Source of the DNA: Novosphingobium sp. UBA6272
GTDB taxonomy: Bacteria > Pseudomonadota > Alphaproteobacteria > Sphingomonadales > Sphingomonadaceae
Reading direction: 5' to 3'
NCBI RefSeq assembly: GCF_002440635.1
Contig: NZ_DJUW01000016.1
Span: forward strand, 118,130 to 182,129
DNA: 64,000 nt
A program made the position numbers and the translations under genes. How positions within the stretch are numbered: the stretch's first letter is position 1; each line of letters begins with the position of its first letter. The notes under the pieces are model-generated. The model made no database searches. It had not been told where the DNA came from and was given only the letters and a program-made list of their open reading frames with translations. Of this stretch, positions 7,899 through 16,047 are shown one piece after another.

Positions 7899-9009
7899 GC
7901 GCACCAAACTCCTAATTGCTCTTTCGCCCCTCGTCCTGATCGCTGCAAGCTGCGGAGGCCCTGCCGCTGGGGATAGCCCGCGCCAAATCACCAAGATCGA
8001 GGGCCAGTTCGCTATTCAGGAACTCGGCACGTTTGAGGCTCCCTGGGCCATGGCCGTCCTGCCGGAAGGCCGGCTGCTGGTTACGGAGAAGGCCGGAAAG
8101 CTCAAGCTGCGCAGCGCCGACGGCATGGTTGCCGAAGTCGCCCTGCCTTTCACGGTTGATTTCGGCGGCCAGGGCGGGCTCGGCGATGTGATCGCGGCAC
8201 CGGACTTTGCCAAGTCTGGGAGGATTTACCTCAGCTGGGCCGAAGCCGGTGAGAATGATACCCGCGGCGCAGCGGTCGGTACAGGCATATTGGTACTGGA
8301 GGGTTCCGCGCCCAAGCTTGAGCACTTCGCGGTTATTTGGCGGCAGAACCCCAAGGTGACCGGAAAGGGACACTACTCGCACCGCCTGGCAATTAGCCCG
8401 GACCGCAAGCACCTCTACATCGCCTCGGGCGAGCGGCAGAAGATGCAACCGGCGCAAGACCCCAAGAGCGATCTGGGCAAGGTGATCCGCCTGCCGCTGG
8501 TTTCGTCGGGCGGCCCGGGGGGCGCACCGCAACAGGTAAGTATGGGCCATCGCAACATCTTGGGCTTGGCTTTCGCACCCGATGGTCGGTTGTGGGACCT
8601 CGAACATGGCCCGGCCGGCGGCGACGAACTCAATCTGGTCAAGCCGGGGGCCAATTACGGCTGGCCGCTGGTTTCCGAAGGGCGTCACTACAGCGGCGAA
8701 TTCATCCCGCATCACGATACCCGGCCCGAATTTACAGCCCCCGCGCTCTACTGGAACCCGGTGATCGCGCCAGGAGGGATGATCTTCTATTCGGGCAAGA
8801 TGTGGCCTGAATGGAAAGGTCAACTGCTGATCGGAGCGATGAACCCAACTGCAGTGGTGCGCGTGAAGATCAGCGGCGAAAAGGCCACTGAAGAAACCCG
8901 CTATCCCATGGCAAAGCGGATCCGCGCGATTGCAGAGGACAGGGATGGCTCTTTGCTTGTTCTGGAAGACAAGCAGGGCGGCCGGTTGCTGCGGCTTTCA
9001 CGCAAATAG
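7897..9009 (+). CDS. PQQ-dependent sugar (glucose/sorbosone-type) dehydrogenase, lipoprotein
   Basis: 370 aa from ATG 7897. The N-terminus is a lipoprotein signal (MRTKLLIALSPLVLIAASC, lipid Cys19), so the enzyme should sit in the periplasm, membrane-anchored. The body is a six-bladed propeller of the GSDH family (COG2133). It opens with 'LGTFEAPWAMAVLPEGRLLV' and includes 'GLAFAPDGRLWDLEHGPAGG', 'DELNLVKPGANYGWP' and 'IAPGGMIFYSG'. Members oxidise aldose sugars with PQQ and pass electrons to the respiratory chain. No PQQ synthesis genes lie in this window, and the substrate is unknown. Upstream in-frame starts (TTG 7861, ATG 7867) are less likely because they would bury the signal peptide. 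Confidence 0.9.
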   Translation: MRTKLLIALSPLVLIAASCGGPAAGDSPRQITKIEGQFAIQELGTFEAPWAMAVLPEGRLLVTEKAGKLKLRSADGMVAEVALPFTVDFGGQGGLGDVIAAPDFAKSGRIYLSWAEAGENDTRGAAVGTGILVLEGSAPKLEHFAVIWRQNPKVTGKGHYSHRLAISPDRKHLYIASGERQKMQPAQDPKSDLGKVIRLPLVSSGGPGGAPQQVSMGHRNILGLAFAPDGRLWDLEHGPAGGDELNLVKPGANYGWPLVSEGRHYSGEFIPHHDTRPEFTAPALYWNPVIAPGGMIFYSGKMWPEWKGQLLIGAMNPTAVVRVKISGEKATEETRYPMAKRIRAIAEDRDGSLLVLEDKQGGRLLRLSRK

Positions 9010-9049
9010 CATCGACATTGCACCGCGCTGCCCCTAACGCGCGCGGCCA

Positions 9050-9565
9050 ATGTCCGATGCAACGCTTATCCCGCTCAACAATGTCGACCCCGCGCTGATT
9101 GAAGCGCTGCTCGACCGCGCGTTTGAGCCGGAGCGAAAGCAGCGCACCGCCTACAAGCTCCGCGACGGGGTGGACTGGCTGCCCGGCCTGTCGTTTGCGG
9201 CAATCGACGCCGAAGAACACCTGGTCGGAACCATCCAGTGCTGGCCGGTGGCCCTGACCGATCCGCAGGGCCGGCGCCATCCCATGATCCTGATCGGCCC
9301 GGTGGCGGTGCTGCCCGAGGAACAGGGTGCCGGCTATGGCAAGGCGTTGATGACCGCAGCAATCGGCGCGCTCGATCCACGCAGCCCCTTGCCGCAAGTG
9401 ATGATCGGCGATCCCGAATACTATGGCCGCTTCTGGGGCTTCTCCGCCGACCCTACTGCCGGCTGGACGCTTCCCGGCCCATGGGAACCGCGCCGGCTTC
9501 TGGCCCGTTGCGACAATCCGGCGGTCTTGCCCAAGGTCGGTTCGCTGGGGCCCTGGGTGGGGTAA
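9050..9565 (+). CDS. GNAT family N-acetyltransferase
   Basis: 171 aa. The acetyl-CoA-binding signature of GNAT enzymes is present as 'GPVAVLPEEQGAGYGKALM' (around residues 83-101; Q-x-x-G-x-G/A pattern). A preceding beta strand carries 'LVGTIQCWPV', and a later 'VMIGDPEYYGRFWGF' segment is typical of the YhbS-like branch (COG3153). Members acetylate small molecules or protein N-termini; the acceptor is unknown here. It starts 40 bp after the sugar dehydrogenase gene without a clear Shine-Dalgarno sequence. Confidence 0.85.
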   Translation: MSDATLIPLNNVDPALIEALLDRAFEPERKQRTAYKLRDGVDWLPGLSFAAIDAEEHLVGTIQCWPVALTDPQGRRHPMILIGPVAVLPEEQGAGYGKALMTAAIGALDPRSPLPQVMIGDPEYYGRFWGFSADPTAGWTLPGPWEPRRLLARCDNPAVLPKVGSLGPWVG

Positions 9566-9570
9566 AAGGG

Positions 9571-9685
9571 CTCACCCGAAGAACCCAAGCTGTCGCGCTT
9601 TGCGGCGAAGCCGTTCATCCCATATGCGCTGACTGATCCCACAGGGCCTGCGGCGCAAAGCAAACCTCTTTGGTTCTTTGGGTGA
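9571..9685. repeat. Long imperfect inverted repeat in the intergenic gap
   Basis: The left arm starts 'TCACCCGAAGAACC' (9572 on) and continues to 'GCTTTGCGGCG'. The right arm, read on the opposite strand from 9685, gives 'TCACCCAAAGAACC' followed by 'GCTTTGCGCCG'. The arms are about 35 nt each with a few mismatches and are separated by roughly 40 nt. The element fills most of the gap between the GNAT gene and the DUF1285 gene. It could fold as a long hairpin, but there is no U-run of terminator type. It differs in sequence from the other two palindrome families in this window. Confidence 0.6.
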
Positions 9686-9727
9686 ACACATGTTGTTCCC
9701 GGCCCGCCCATCTGGCATCGCGCACCT

Positions 9728-10267
9728 GTGCCATACGAACCGCCACCCGAACTTGCCGCGCTCTCGCTGGAGGAGATTGCCCAGCTCAATGCCGCGCGCA
9801 AGTTGCCGCCGGTCGAGCAATGGGAGCCCGCGGTCAGCGGCGACAGTCTGATGACGATCAAGGCCGACGGGCGCTGGTTTCATGACGGCGGGGAAATCCG
9901 GCGTCCGGCGATGATCCGCGCCTTCGCCGGACTGCTGGGCCGCGACAGTGAAGGTCAGCACTGGCTGGTCACGCCACAGGAGAAGCAGGCGATCGCGGTA
10001 GAGGACGCCGCCTTCATCGCCACTGACGTGTCGCGCACCGGCGACGCCCTCGCCTTTCGGCTCAATACCGACGAAGTGGTGGTGGCCGGGCTCGATCATC
10101 CGCTGCGTGCCCGCGGCGATGCCGATACGCCGGCGCTCTATCTGGCGGTCCGCAACGGCACCGAGGCGCGAATCAACCGATCGACCTGGCTGCAACTGGT
10201 GGAGCTGGCGGGCGAAGACCTGACTATCCGCAGCCAGGGTGCCACGTTCTCGCTGGTTCCGCGATGA
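9728..10267 (+). CDS. DUF1285 domain protein
   Basis: 179 aa from GTG 9728. It matches the DUF1285 family (COG3816) along its length: 'MPYEPPPELAALSLEEIAQL' at the start, 'IKADGRWFHDGGEIRRP' in the middle and 'GTEARINRSTWLQLVELA' near the end. No membrane segment or signal peptide is seen, and the function of the family is unknown. The stop overlaps the start of the next gene (ATGA at 10264-10267), so it is translationally coupled to the CoA-type NUDIX hydrolase. The same run continues into cca. Confidence 0.85.
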   Translation: MPYEPPPELAALSLEEIAQLNAARKLPPVEQWEPAVSGDSLMTIKADGRWFHDGGEIRRPAMIRAFAGLLGRDSEGQHWLVTPQEKQAIAVEDAAFIATDVSRTGDALAFRLNTDEVVVAGLDHPLRARGDADTPALYLAVRNGTEARINRSTWLQLVELAGEDLTIRSQGATFSLVPR

Positions 10268-10842
10268 GCCTGGTCAAACGCCTGTCGCGGCTTCACGCCG
10301 AGGGCCACGCCCAAGCGATCGACCATCATGACGAGCAGGGCTTTGCCGATCGCGAACTGCGCCCCGCTGCCGTGCTGGCGGCGATGACCGAGCGCGAGCG
10401 ACCGGGGTTCCTGCTGATCCATCGCCCTTCCAACATGCGCTCGCACCCCGGCCAAGTCGCCTTTCCCGGAGGCAAGATCGATCCGGGTGAGACCCCGGTC
10501 GAGGCGGCACTGCGCGAAGCCTGGGAGGAACTGGGCATCCACGAGCGCGATGTAACCGTGATCGGCCCGAGCGATACCTATCGCACCGGATCGGGCTATG
10601 CGATCACTCCGGTGATTGCGGTGGTCCCGCCGGACCTTGAGCTTAATCCCAGCCCGACCGAAGTGGCGCAGTGGTTCGAAGCCCCGGTCGACTTCGTGTT
10701 CGACGCGGCCAACCACACTCACCATTCGGGGATTTGGCAGGGCCGGACAAGAAGCTATATTGAGATCCTATGGGAGCAACACCGGATCTGGGGGGTAACC
10801 GCGGGGATCATCGCCAACCTGGCGAAGCGGATCGCGTGGTGA
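10264..10842 (+). CDS. NUDIX hydrolase, CoA pyrophosphatase type
   Basis: 192 aa. The NUDIX box is complete: G70-x5-E76-x7-R84-E85-x2-E88-E89-x-G91. It is preceded by 'SHPGQVAFPGG', the UPF0035/CoA pyrophosphatase signature, with the motif 'RPSNMRSHPGQ' ahead of the box. The likely reaction is hydrolysis of CoA or its derivatives to 4'-phosphopantetheine and 3',5'-ADP. The C-terminal 'GIWQGRTRSYIEILWEQHRIWG...TAGIIANL' pattern matches the NudL-like family. It is coupled to DUF1285 by an ATGA overlap and followed by a REP-like palindrome and cca. Confidence 0.9.
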   Translation: MSLVKRLSRLHAEGHAQAIDHHDEQGFADRELRPAAVLAAMTERERPGFLLIHRPSNMRSHPGQVAFPGGKIDPGETPVEAALREAWEELGIHERDVTVIGPSDTYRTGSGYAITPVIAVVPPDLELNPSPTEVAQWFEAPVDFVFDAANHTHHSGIWQGRTRSYIEILWEQHRIWGVTAGIIANLAKRIAW

Positions 10843-10871
10843 TGGGTTTTCCTTGCTGGTCCAACCCCAAC

Positions 10872-10953
10872 CCCGCTCAGGCTGAGCCTGTCGAAGCCAG
10901 CAGGCGACGGCAGCTTCAAACGCGGGGCCTTCGACAGGCTCAGGCTGAGCGGG
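10872..10953. repeat. REP-like palindrome, 'GCTCAGGCTGAGC' family, copy 1
   Basis: The left arm 10872-10896 (CCCGCTCAGGCTGAGCCTGT then CGAAG) and the right arm 10929-10953 are inverted copies that differ at one position of 25, with a 32 bp spacer. The core GCTCAGGCTGAGC is itself palindromic. The element occupies almost the whole gap between the NUDIX gene and cca. Related copies lie at 33941, 63636 and 63830. Confidence 0.85.
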
Positions 10954-10969
10954 TATTGAAGTGGCAGTG

Positions 10970-12133
10970 ATGCTCCCCCCCGCCCCATGGCGCGAGCGCA
11001 ATGATCTCGCCGCGCTGATCGCCGCGCTCGGCCCGGGGCAGGTGCGCTATGTCGGCGGGGCGGTGCGCGACACATTGCTGGGGCTACCGGTCAAGGACAT
11101 CGACCTTGCCATTCCGCTTGAACCCAAAGAGGTTATGCGGCGGCTGAAGGCGCACGCGATTACCGTAATACCGACCGGGATCGACCACGGCACGGTCACT
11201 GCCGTGCTGAAGCAGGGTCCGGTCGAGATCACCACCCTGCGCCACGACGTCAGCACCGATGGCCGCCGTGCCACCGTAGCTTTTGCCAGCGACTGGCAAG
11301 AAGACGCCGCCCGGCGCGATTTTACCATCAACGCGCTCTATGCCGACCCGGATTCGGGCGCGGTCAGCGACTATTTCGGCGGCCTCGACGACTTGGCGGC
11401 ACGGCGCGTCCGCTTCATCGGCGATGCCCGCCAGCGGATCCGCGAGGATCACCTGCGGATCCTGCGCTACTTCCGGTTTCAGGCGAGGTTTGGCAGTCAA
11501 CCGGCAGACGCAGAAGCGGAAAGTGCCGTTTCAGAGCTGGCGGCCACGCTGAAAGGCTTGTCACGCGAACGGGTCGGCATGGAAATGATGAACCTGCTCG
11601 GCTTGCCCGACCCTGCCGCGACGATCGCCCGGATGGCCGAGCTGGGCGTGCTGGCGGTGATCTTGCCCGAAGCCGATGTCGCCGCCCTGACCGCGCTGAT
11701 CGGTGAGGAGCGCCGCCAAGGCGCTGCGCCCGAAGCCCTGCGCCGGCTCGCCGCATTGCTCCCGCCCGATGCCGCACTGGCCGAAGCGGTGGCCAGCCGC
11801 TTTCGCCTCTCCGGCGCGCAGAAGAAGCGGCTGGCGCTGGCGGCTGGGCGCAACGCAGCGCCCGCCGATCCGCGCGCCCTCGCCTATCGACTTGGGCATG
11901 AGCCGGCGCTGGACCGGCTGCTGCTCACCGGCGCAAGCACCGCGCCATTGCGGGACTGGGACATCCCGATTTTCCCGCTCAAGGGCGGGGAGATCGTAGC
12001 GCGCGGCGTGAAGGCAGGGCCGGAAGTCGCAAGGGTTCTGCGGACCGTGGAGGACCGCTGGATTGCGGCGGGCTTCCCCGGTGCCGAAGCAGTAGCGCGT
12101 CTGCTCACCGCTGCCCTAGCCGAACAGGCCTGA
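10970..12133 (+). CDS. cca: CCA-adding tRNA nucleotidyltransferase / poly(A) polymerase family
   Basis: 387 aa from ATG 10970; GTG 10961 would add three residues and lies 7 bp after the REP palindrome. The nucleotidyltransferase head shows 'RYVGGAVRDTLLG' (GG-x-VRD) and the metal-binding pair 'DIDLA'. Next come 'TFA/ATLRHDVSTDGR'-type sequence and the 'RRDFTINALYAD' motif, followed by 'IREDHLRILRYFRF'. The product belongs to class II nucleotidyltransferases, which repair or add the 3'-CCA end of tRNA. A poly(A) polymerase role cannot be excluded from sequence, but CCA addition is the usual function in alphaproteobacteria. Confidence 0.92.
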   Translation: MLPPAPWRERNDLAALIAALGPGQVRYVGGAVRDTLLGLPVKDIDLAIPLEPKEVMRRLKAHAITVIPTGIDHGTVTAVLKQGPVEITTLRHDVSTDGRRATVAFASDWQEDAARRDFTINALYADPDSGAVSDYFGGLDDLAARRVRFIGDARQRIREDHLRILRYFRFQARFGSQPADAEAESAVSELAATLKGLSRERVGMEMMNLLGLPDPAATIARMAELGVLAVILPEADVAALTALIGEERRQGAAPEALRRLAALLPPDAALAEAVASRFRLSGAQKKRLALAAGRNAAPADPRALAYRLGHEPALDRLLLTGASTAPLRDWDIPIFPLKGGEIVARGVKAGPEVARVLRTVEDRWIAAGFPGAEAVARLLTAALAEQA

Positions 12134-12137
12134 CACG

Positions 12138-13013
12138 GTGATCGTCCACGCATTGTCAGCCGCGCAGCGTCAGTCCTTTGACGAGCAAGGCTTTGCCCAT
12201 TTCCCCGGGTTCGTCCCGCCGCCGCTGCTGGCGCGGCTGCGGGCGCTGTTCGACGAATTGTTGGTGCCCGACGAGGCCCCGGACAAGGTTGTCGTCGCCG
12301 GCCGCGACGGGCCAGTGGTCAGCAATGTCGATCTGCTGTGCCAGCGCGGCAATCTCGCCGCGCTCGAACTGCTGGGCTATCCGCCGCTGTTCGAACTGGC
12401 CCGGGCGCTATGCGGCGAAGACTTTTTCCTGATCCAGGAATTTGCGGTGATCAAGCATGGCGGCGATCAATTGCCGGTGCTGTGGCACAAGGACATGGTC
12501 CATCGCCGCAGCGGCACCTGCTTCACCGCAGGGATCTATCTCGATGCCTCGACCGCCGGCGATGGCGCGTTGCAGATCATTCCCGGAAGCCACCGCGATC
12601 CGCGCGGCATTTGCGAACTGGCCGAGGAACCGCATATCGAAATGCCGATGCAGGCCGGCGACATGCTGATCCACGACATGATGCTGGCCCATGCCTCTCC
12701 GCCAATGCGGCAAGGCACGCTGCGCCGCGTGATCTACTTCGAGTTCCTTTCCGCCGCCCACGTCGCGGCCGAGGCGATCTACAGCCCGGAGCTTGTCGCC
12801 CGCCGGACCCGGCTGGGCCATGTCGCGGCGCGGCACCATGCGGTCTGCAATCCCGGCAGCGCGCAGTTCGCGTTCCCCGCGCCATCGCCCTGCCCCGCCG
12901 ATGCCGAACGCCCGGTTGCGGCGGTGCTGGCGGAAATCTATGCCAAACCGATCAATGCCCGGCCATCGTCCTATTGCATCAATGGCATCGCAACCTTCGA
13001 CCTGTCCGATTGA
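12138..13013 (+). CDS. Phytanoyl-CoA dioxygenase (PhyH) family protein
   Basis: 291 aa from GTG 12138, four bases after the cca stop. It carries the N-terminal 'FDEQGFAHFPGFVPPPLL' of PhyH proteins. A candidate 2-oxoglutarate/Fe(II) site is present: H-x-D in 'VLWHKDMVH' and a distal His in 'MLIHDMMLAHASPP'. The segments 'TCFTAGIYLDAST' and 'GALQIIPGSHRDP' are typical of the double-stranded beta helix. It is probably a non-haem iron hydroxylase acting on a small molecule. The substrate is unknown, and the neighbours (cca, a protease-like gene) do not help. Confidence 0.85.
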   Translation: MIVHALSAAQRQSFDEQGFAHFPGFVPPPLLARLRALFDELLVPDEAPDKVVVAGRDGPVVSNVDLLCQRGNLAALELLGYPPLFELARALCGEDFFLIQEFAVIKHGGDQLPVLWHKDMVHRRSGTCFTAGIYLDASTAGDGALQIIPGSHRDPRGICELAEEPHIEMPMQAGDMLIHDMMLAHASPPMRQGTLRRVIYFEFLSAAHVAAEAIYSPELVARRTRLGHVAARHHAVCNPGSAQFAFPAPSPCPADAERPVAAVLAEIYAKPINARPSSYCINGIATFDLSD

Positions 13014-13069
13014 CGCTTTATCGCTTCGGGCTTGAGCAAACTGGCTACGGCTAGCAGGATGGCGATCCG

Positions 13070-13720
13070 ATGACCGATCTGTTCGCCTTCCTGCTCCAGC
13101 AGCCGCTGCTGCTGCTCGCCATCACGGCAATCCTCGTTTCGGTGCTGGGCGGCATGATCCTGAACGCGGTCCCGTGGCTGGGGCGTCTGCTGCGCGGGGC
13201 GGGCACGCTCGGGCTGGTCGCAGCCCTCCTGCTCACCGTGGCGCAGGCCGCGCGGATGAGCGGCAGCAGCGATGCCGCGCTGATCTGGGCCGGCATGCAG
13301 AAGCAGGAAGTTTCGGGGCAGGCGACCCGCATTCCGCTATCGCCCGACGGGCATTTCTGGGTGACTGCCCGGATCAACGGGCAGGAGCGCCGCTTTCTGG
13401 TCGATACCGGGGCAACGCTGACCGCGATCTCGCCCAGTACTGCCAGCGCCGCCGGGATCGAACCCGGTACGCTTGACCGCGCGATTGTGCTCAAAACCGC
13501 CAATGGCGAAGTTGCCGCGCGCACTGCATCGATCGCCGAACTGCGCTTTGGCAATGTGCTGGCCCGCGATCTTGATGCGGTAATCGCCCCCGGCAAGGGC
13601 GATACCAATGTGATCGGCATGAACCTGCTGAGCCGGCTGGCAAGCTGGAAGGTCGAGGGCCGAACCCTGATCCTTGAGCCGAAGAATCCGCAGCCGACCG
13701 AGCCGCAAGGTTCGTTCTAG
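13070..13720 (+). CDS. Membrane-anchored retropepsin-like aspartic protease (TIGR02281 type)
   Basis: 216 aa. Two hydrophobic segments near the N-terminus (around residues 12-32 and 44-60) should anchor the protein in the inner membrane. The C-terminal half is a single retropepsin domain with the catalytic motif 'FLVDTGATLTAIS' (Asp112). It ends in the family pattern 'NVIGMNLLSRLASWKVEGRT'. Members are active as dimers and have unknown periplasmic targets. The gene overlaps the convergent parC gene by 4 bp at its 3' end. Confidence 0.88.
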   Translation: MTDLFAFLLQQPLLLLAITAILVSVLGGMILNAVPWLGRLLRGAGTLGLVAALLLTVAQAARMSGSSDAALIWAGMQKQEVSGQATRIPLSPDGHFWVTARINGQERRFLVDTGATLTAISPSTASAAGIEPGTLDRAIVLKTANGEVAARTASIAELRFGNVLARDLDAVIAPGKGDTNVIGMNLLSRLASWKVEGRTLILEPKNPQPTEPQGSF

Positions 13721-16005
13721 AACTTGTTGCTCTGCGGGAAGCCGCGCGGCGCGATCCGCCCGGCGGCACCGCGGGCCACCTTGAACAGCTGGACATCGGG
13801 TTCGGTCCGGGTCCGCCCGCTTTCTCCGCCCATCTTCCAGCTCAGCCCTTCGTCAAGCTTGAGCGTCACCGCATCGGACAAGCCGCCATCGCGATAGCGT
13901 TGCAGCGTCACCCCCTGGCCCTTGGCCAGCACCGGCAGCTCTTCCAGATTGAAGATTACCAGCTTGTGGTTGTCCCCCACCACGGCGACGTGATCGTGCT
14001 CGGGCGGGATTTCACGCACCACGGCCAGCTTGACCCCGGGTTTGGTGGTCATCACTCCCCGGCCCTTGCGGGTTTCGGCCAGCAATTCATCCGCCTCGGC
14101 GGCAAAGCCGCGGCCGATATTGCTGGCCAGCAGCAGCTGCGCCTTGGGCCGATAGACCAGCAGCGCGACGATCTCCGCCCCGGCGTCGATATCGACCATG
14201 GTCCGGATCGGCTCGCCAAAGCCGCGCGCCGAGGGCAGCTTGTCGGCACCGATGGTGTAGAAACGGCCATTGTCGCAGGCGACCAGCAGCTTGTCGGTGG
14301 TCTGCGCATGCAGCGCCCAGGCCGGCCCGTCGCCTTCCTTGAACTTGAATTCCTTGTCGAGCGCCTCGTGGCCCGATGCCCCGCGGATCCAGCCCTTGGC
14401 CGAGAGGATCACCGTGACCGGCGCCTTTTCGATCATTGCATCCATGCTGAATTCGACCGTCGGGGCAGCTTCGGCAATCGTCGTGCGGCGGCGGCCGAGC
14501 GCGGTATCCTCGCCGTAATCCTTGCGCAGATTGGCCAGGTCGCGCTTGAGCCGGGTGCGCTGGCGGGCCGGACTGTCGAGCAATTTCTGCAGCTCGTCCT
14601 GCTCGGCCAGCAGATCATCCCGCTCGCGCCGCAGCTCCATTTCCTCCAGCCGCCGCAAGCTGCGCAGCCGCATGTTGAGGATTGCCTCGGCCTGGCGGTC
14701 GGTCAGCCCGAACTCGGCCATCATGACCGGCTTGGGCTCATCCTCGGTGCGGATGATCTCGATGATCCGGTCGAGATTGAGGTAGGCGATGATGTAACCG
14801 TCGAGCAGCTCGAGCCGGTTGGCGATCTTTTCCAGCCGGTGCTGGGCACGGCGCAGCAGGATGTCGATCTGGGCGATCACCCATTCCTGCAGCAGCAGCT
14901 TCAGCCCCATCACGCCCGGCGTGCGCTTTGAATCGAGCACGTTGAGGTTAAGGTTGAAGCGGGTTTCGAGGTCGGTCAGCTTGAACAGCGATTCCTTGAG
15001 CAATTCGGGATCGACGTTGCGGCTTTTGGGCACGAACACGATCCGGATCTGCTCGTCGCTTTCGTCGCGGATATCCTCCAGGATCGGCAGCTTCTTGTCG
15101 GCGATCAGCTGGGCGACCTGCTCGATCAGCTTGCCCTTCTGCAGCATGTAGGGGATCTCGCTGATTACCAGCTGCCACTGGCCCCCGCCCAGCCGTTCGA
15201 TCCCGCTCGCTTCCCAGCTGCCATCGGCCTCGCGTCCGGTCGAAAAGCGCCCGCGCAGTCGCATCGCGCCCCGCCCGGTCTCATAGGCCGCGCGGATCGT
15301 TGCCGCGCTTTCTACCACCACGCCGCCGGTCGGAAAGTCCGGGCCGCGGAAGTGCTGCATCAGTTCGGCATGTTCGACGGTGGGATTGTCGATCAGCAGC
15401 AGGGTCGCATCGATGATCTCGGCCACGTTGTGGCTGGGGATGTTGGTGGCCATGCCCACCGCAATCCCGCTGGAACCATTGGCGAGCAGGTTCGGAAACA
15501 GGCCCGGGAAGATCTCGGGCTCTTCTTCTTCGCCATTATAGGTCGGGATGAAATCGACCGTGCCTTCATCCAGCCCGGCCATCAGCTGGATCGCGGTCTT
15601 GGTCAGCCGGGCTTCAGTATAGCGATAGGCGGCGGCGTTATCACCGTCGATATTGCCGAAATTGCCCTGACCCTCGACCAGCGGATAGCGCAGGCTGAAA
15701 TCCTGGGCGAGGCGGACCATCGCGTCATAGACCGACTGGTCGCCGTGCGGGTGATACTTGCCGATCACGTCGCCGACCACGCGGGCGCTCTTCTTGAAAG
15801 CATCCCCTGGGCTGAGCTTCAACTGCCGCATCGCCCACAGCAGGCGGCGGTGAACCGGCTTCAGCCCGTCGCGCAGATCGGGCAGCGAGCGCGCGGTGAT
15901 CGTCGACAGGGCATAGACCAGATAGCGCTCCGACAGCGCGGAATCGAACGGCGCGTCGACAATGGCGTCAAACGGATCGGGTTCTGTAGTCGTGTCGGTG
16001 GTCAT
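13717..16005 (-). CDS. parC: DNA topoisomerase IV subunit A
   Basis: 762 aa. ParC is the cleavage-rejoining subunit of topoisomerase IV and separates daughter chromosomes after replication. The catalytic tyrosine is Tyr129 in 'AAAYRYTEARL'. The quinolone-resistance region reads 'GKYHPHGDQSVYDAM', so the residue equivalent to GyrA Ser83 / ParC Ser80 is Gln90. The C-terminal part is the shorter six-bladed type of ParC; the length (GyrA is usually longer) and the lack of a GyrA box support ParC over GyrA. It lies 42 bp downstream of the ferredoxin gene on the same strand and may be in one transcript with it. Confidence 0.93.
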   Translation of the reverse strand: MTTDTTTEPDPFDAIVDAPFDSALSERYLVYALSTITARSLPDLRDGLKPVHRRLLWAMRQLKLSPGDAFKKSARVVGDVIGKYHPHGDQSVYDAMVRLAQDFSLRYPLVEGQGNFGNIDGDNAAAYRYTEARLTKTAIQLMAGLDEGTVDFIPTYNGEEEEPEIFPGLFPNLLANGSSGIAVGMATNIPSHNVAEIIDATLLLIDNPTVEHAELMQHFRGPDFPTGGVVVESAATIRAAYETGRGAMRLRGRFSTGREADGSWEASGIERLGGGQWQLVISEIPYMLQKGKLIEQVAQLIADKKLPILEDIRDESDEQIRIVFVPKSRNVDPELLKESLFKLTDLETRFNLNLNVLDSKRTPGVMGLKLLLQEWVIAQIDILLRRAQHRLEKIANRLELLDGYIIAYLNLDRIIEIIRTEDEPKPVMMAEFGLTDRQAEAILNMRLRSLRRLEEMELRRERDDLLAEQDELQKLLDSPARQRTRLKRDLANLRKDYGEDTALGRRRTTIAEAAPTVEFSMDAMIEKAPVTVILSAKGWIRGASGHEALDKEFKFKEGDGPAWALHAQTTDKLLVACDNGRFYTIGADKLPSARGFGEPIRTMVDIDAGAEIVALLVYRPKAQLLLASNIGRGFAAEADELLAETRKGRGVMTTKPGVKLAVVREIPPEHDHVAVVGDNHKLVIFNLEELPVLAKGQGVTLQRYRDGGLSDAVTLKLDEGLSWKMGGESGRTRTEPDVQLFKVARGAAGRIAPRGFPQSNKF

Positions 16006-16047
16006 TGTGGCGCCGCCCTAGCAGGGCGCGATTCCAATCGCCAAGGG

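Noticed and set aside
9421..9861. A 146-codon minus-strand frame across the inverted repeat at 9571-9685
   Set aside because: It spans the end of the GNAT gene, the palindrome and the start of DUF1285. The peptide comes from the repeat and not from a gene.
13717..16005. GyrA instead of ParC
   Set aside because: The length of 762 aa, the divergent C-terminal blades without a GyrA box, and the HGDQS sequence favour ParC.
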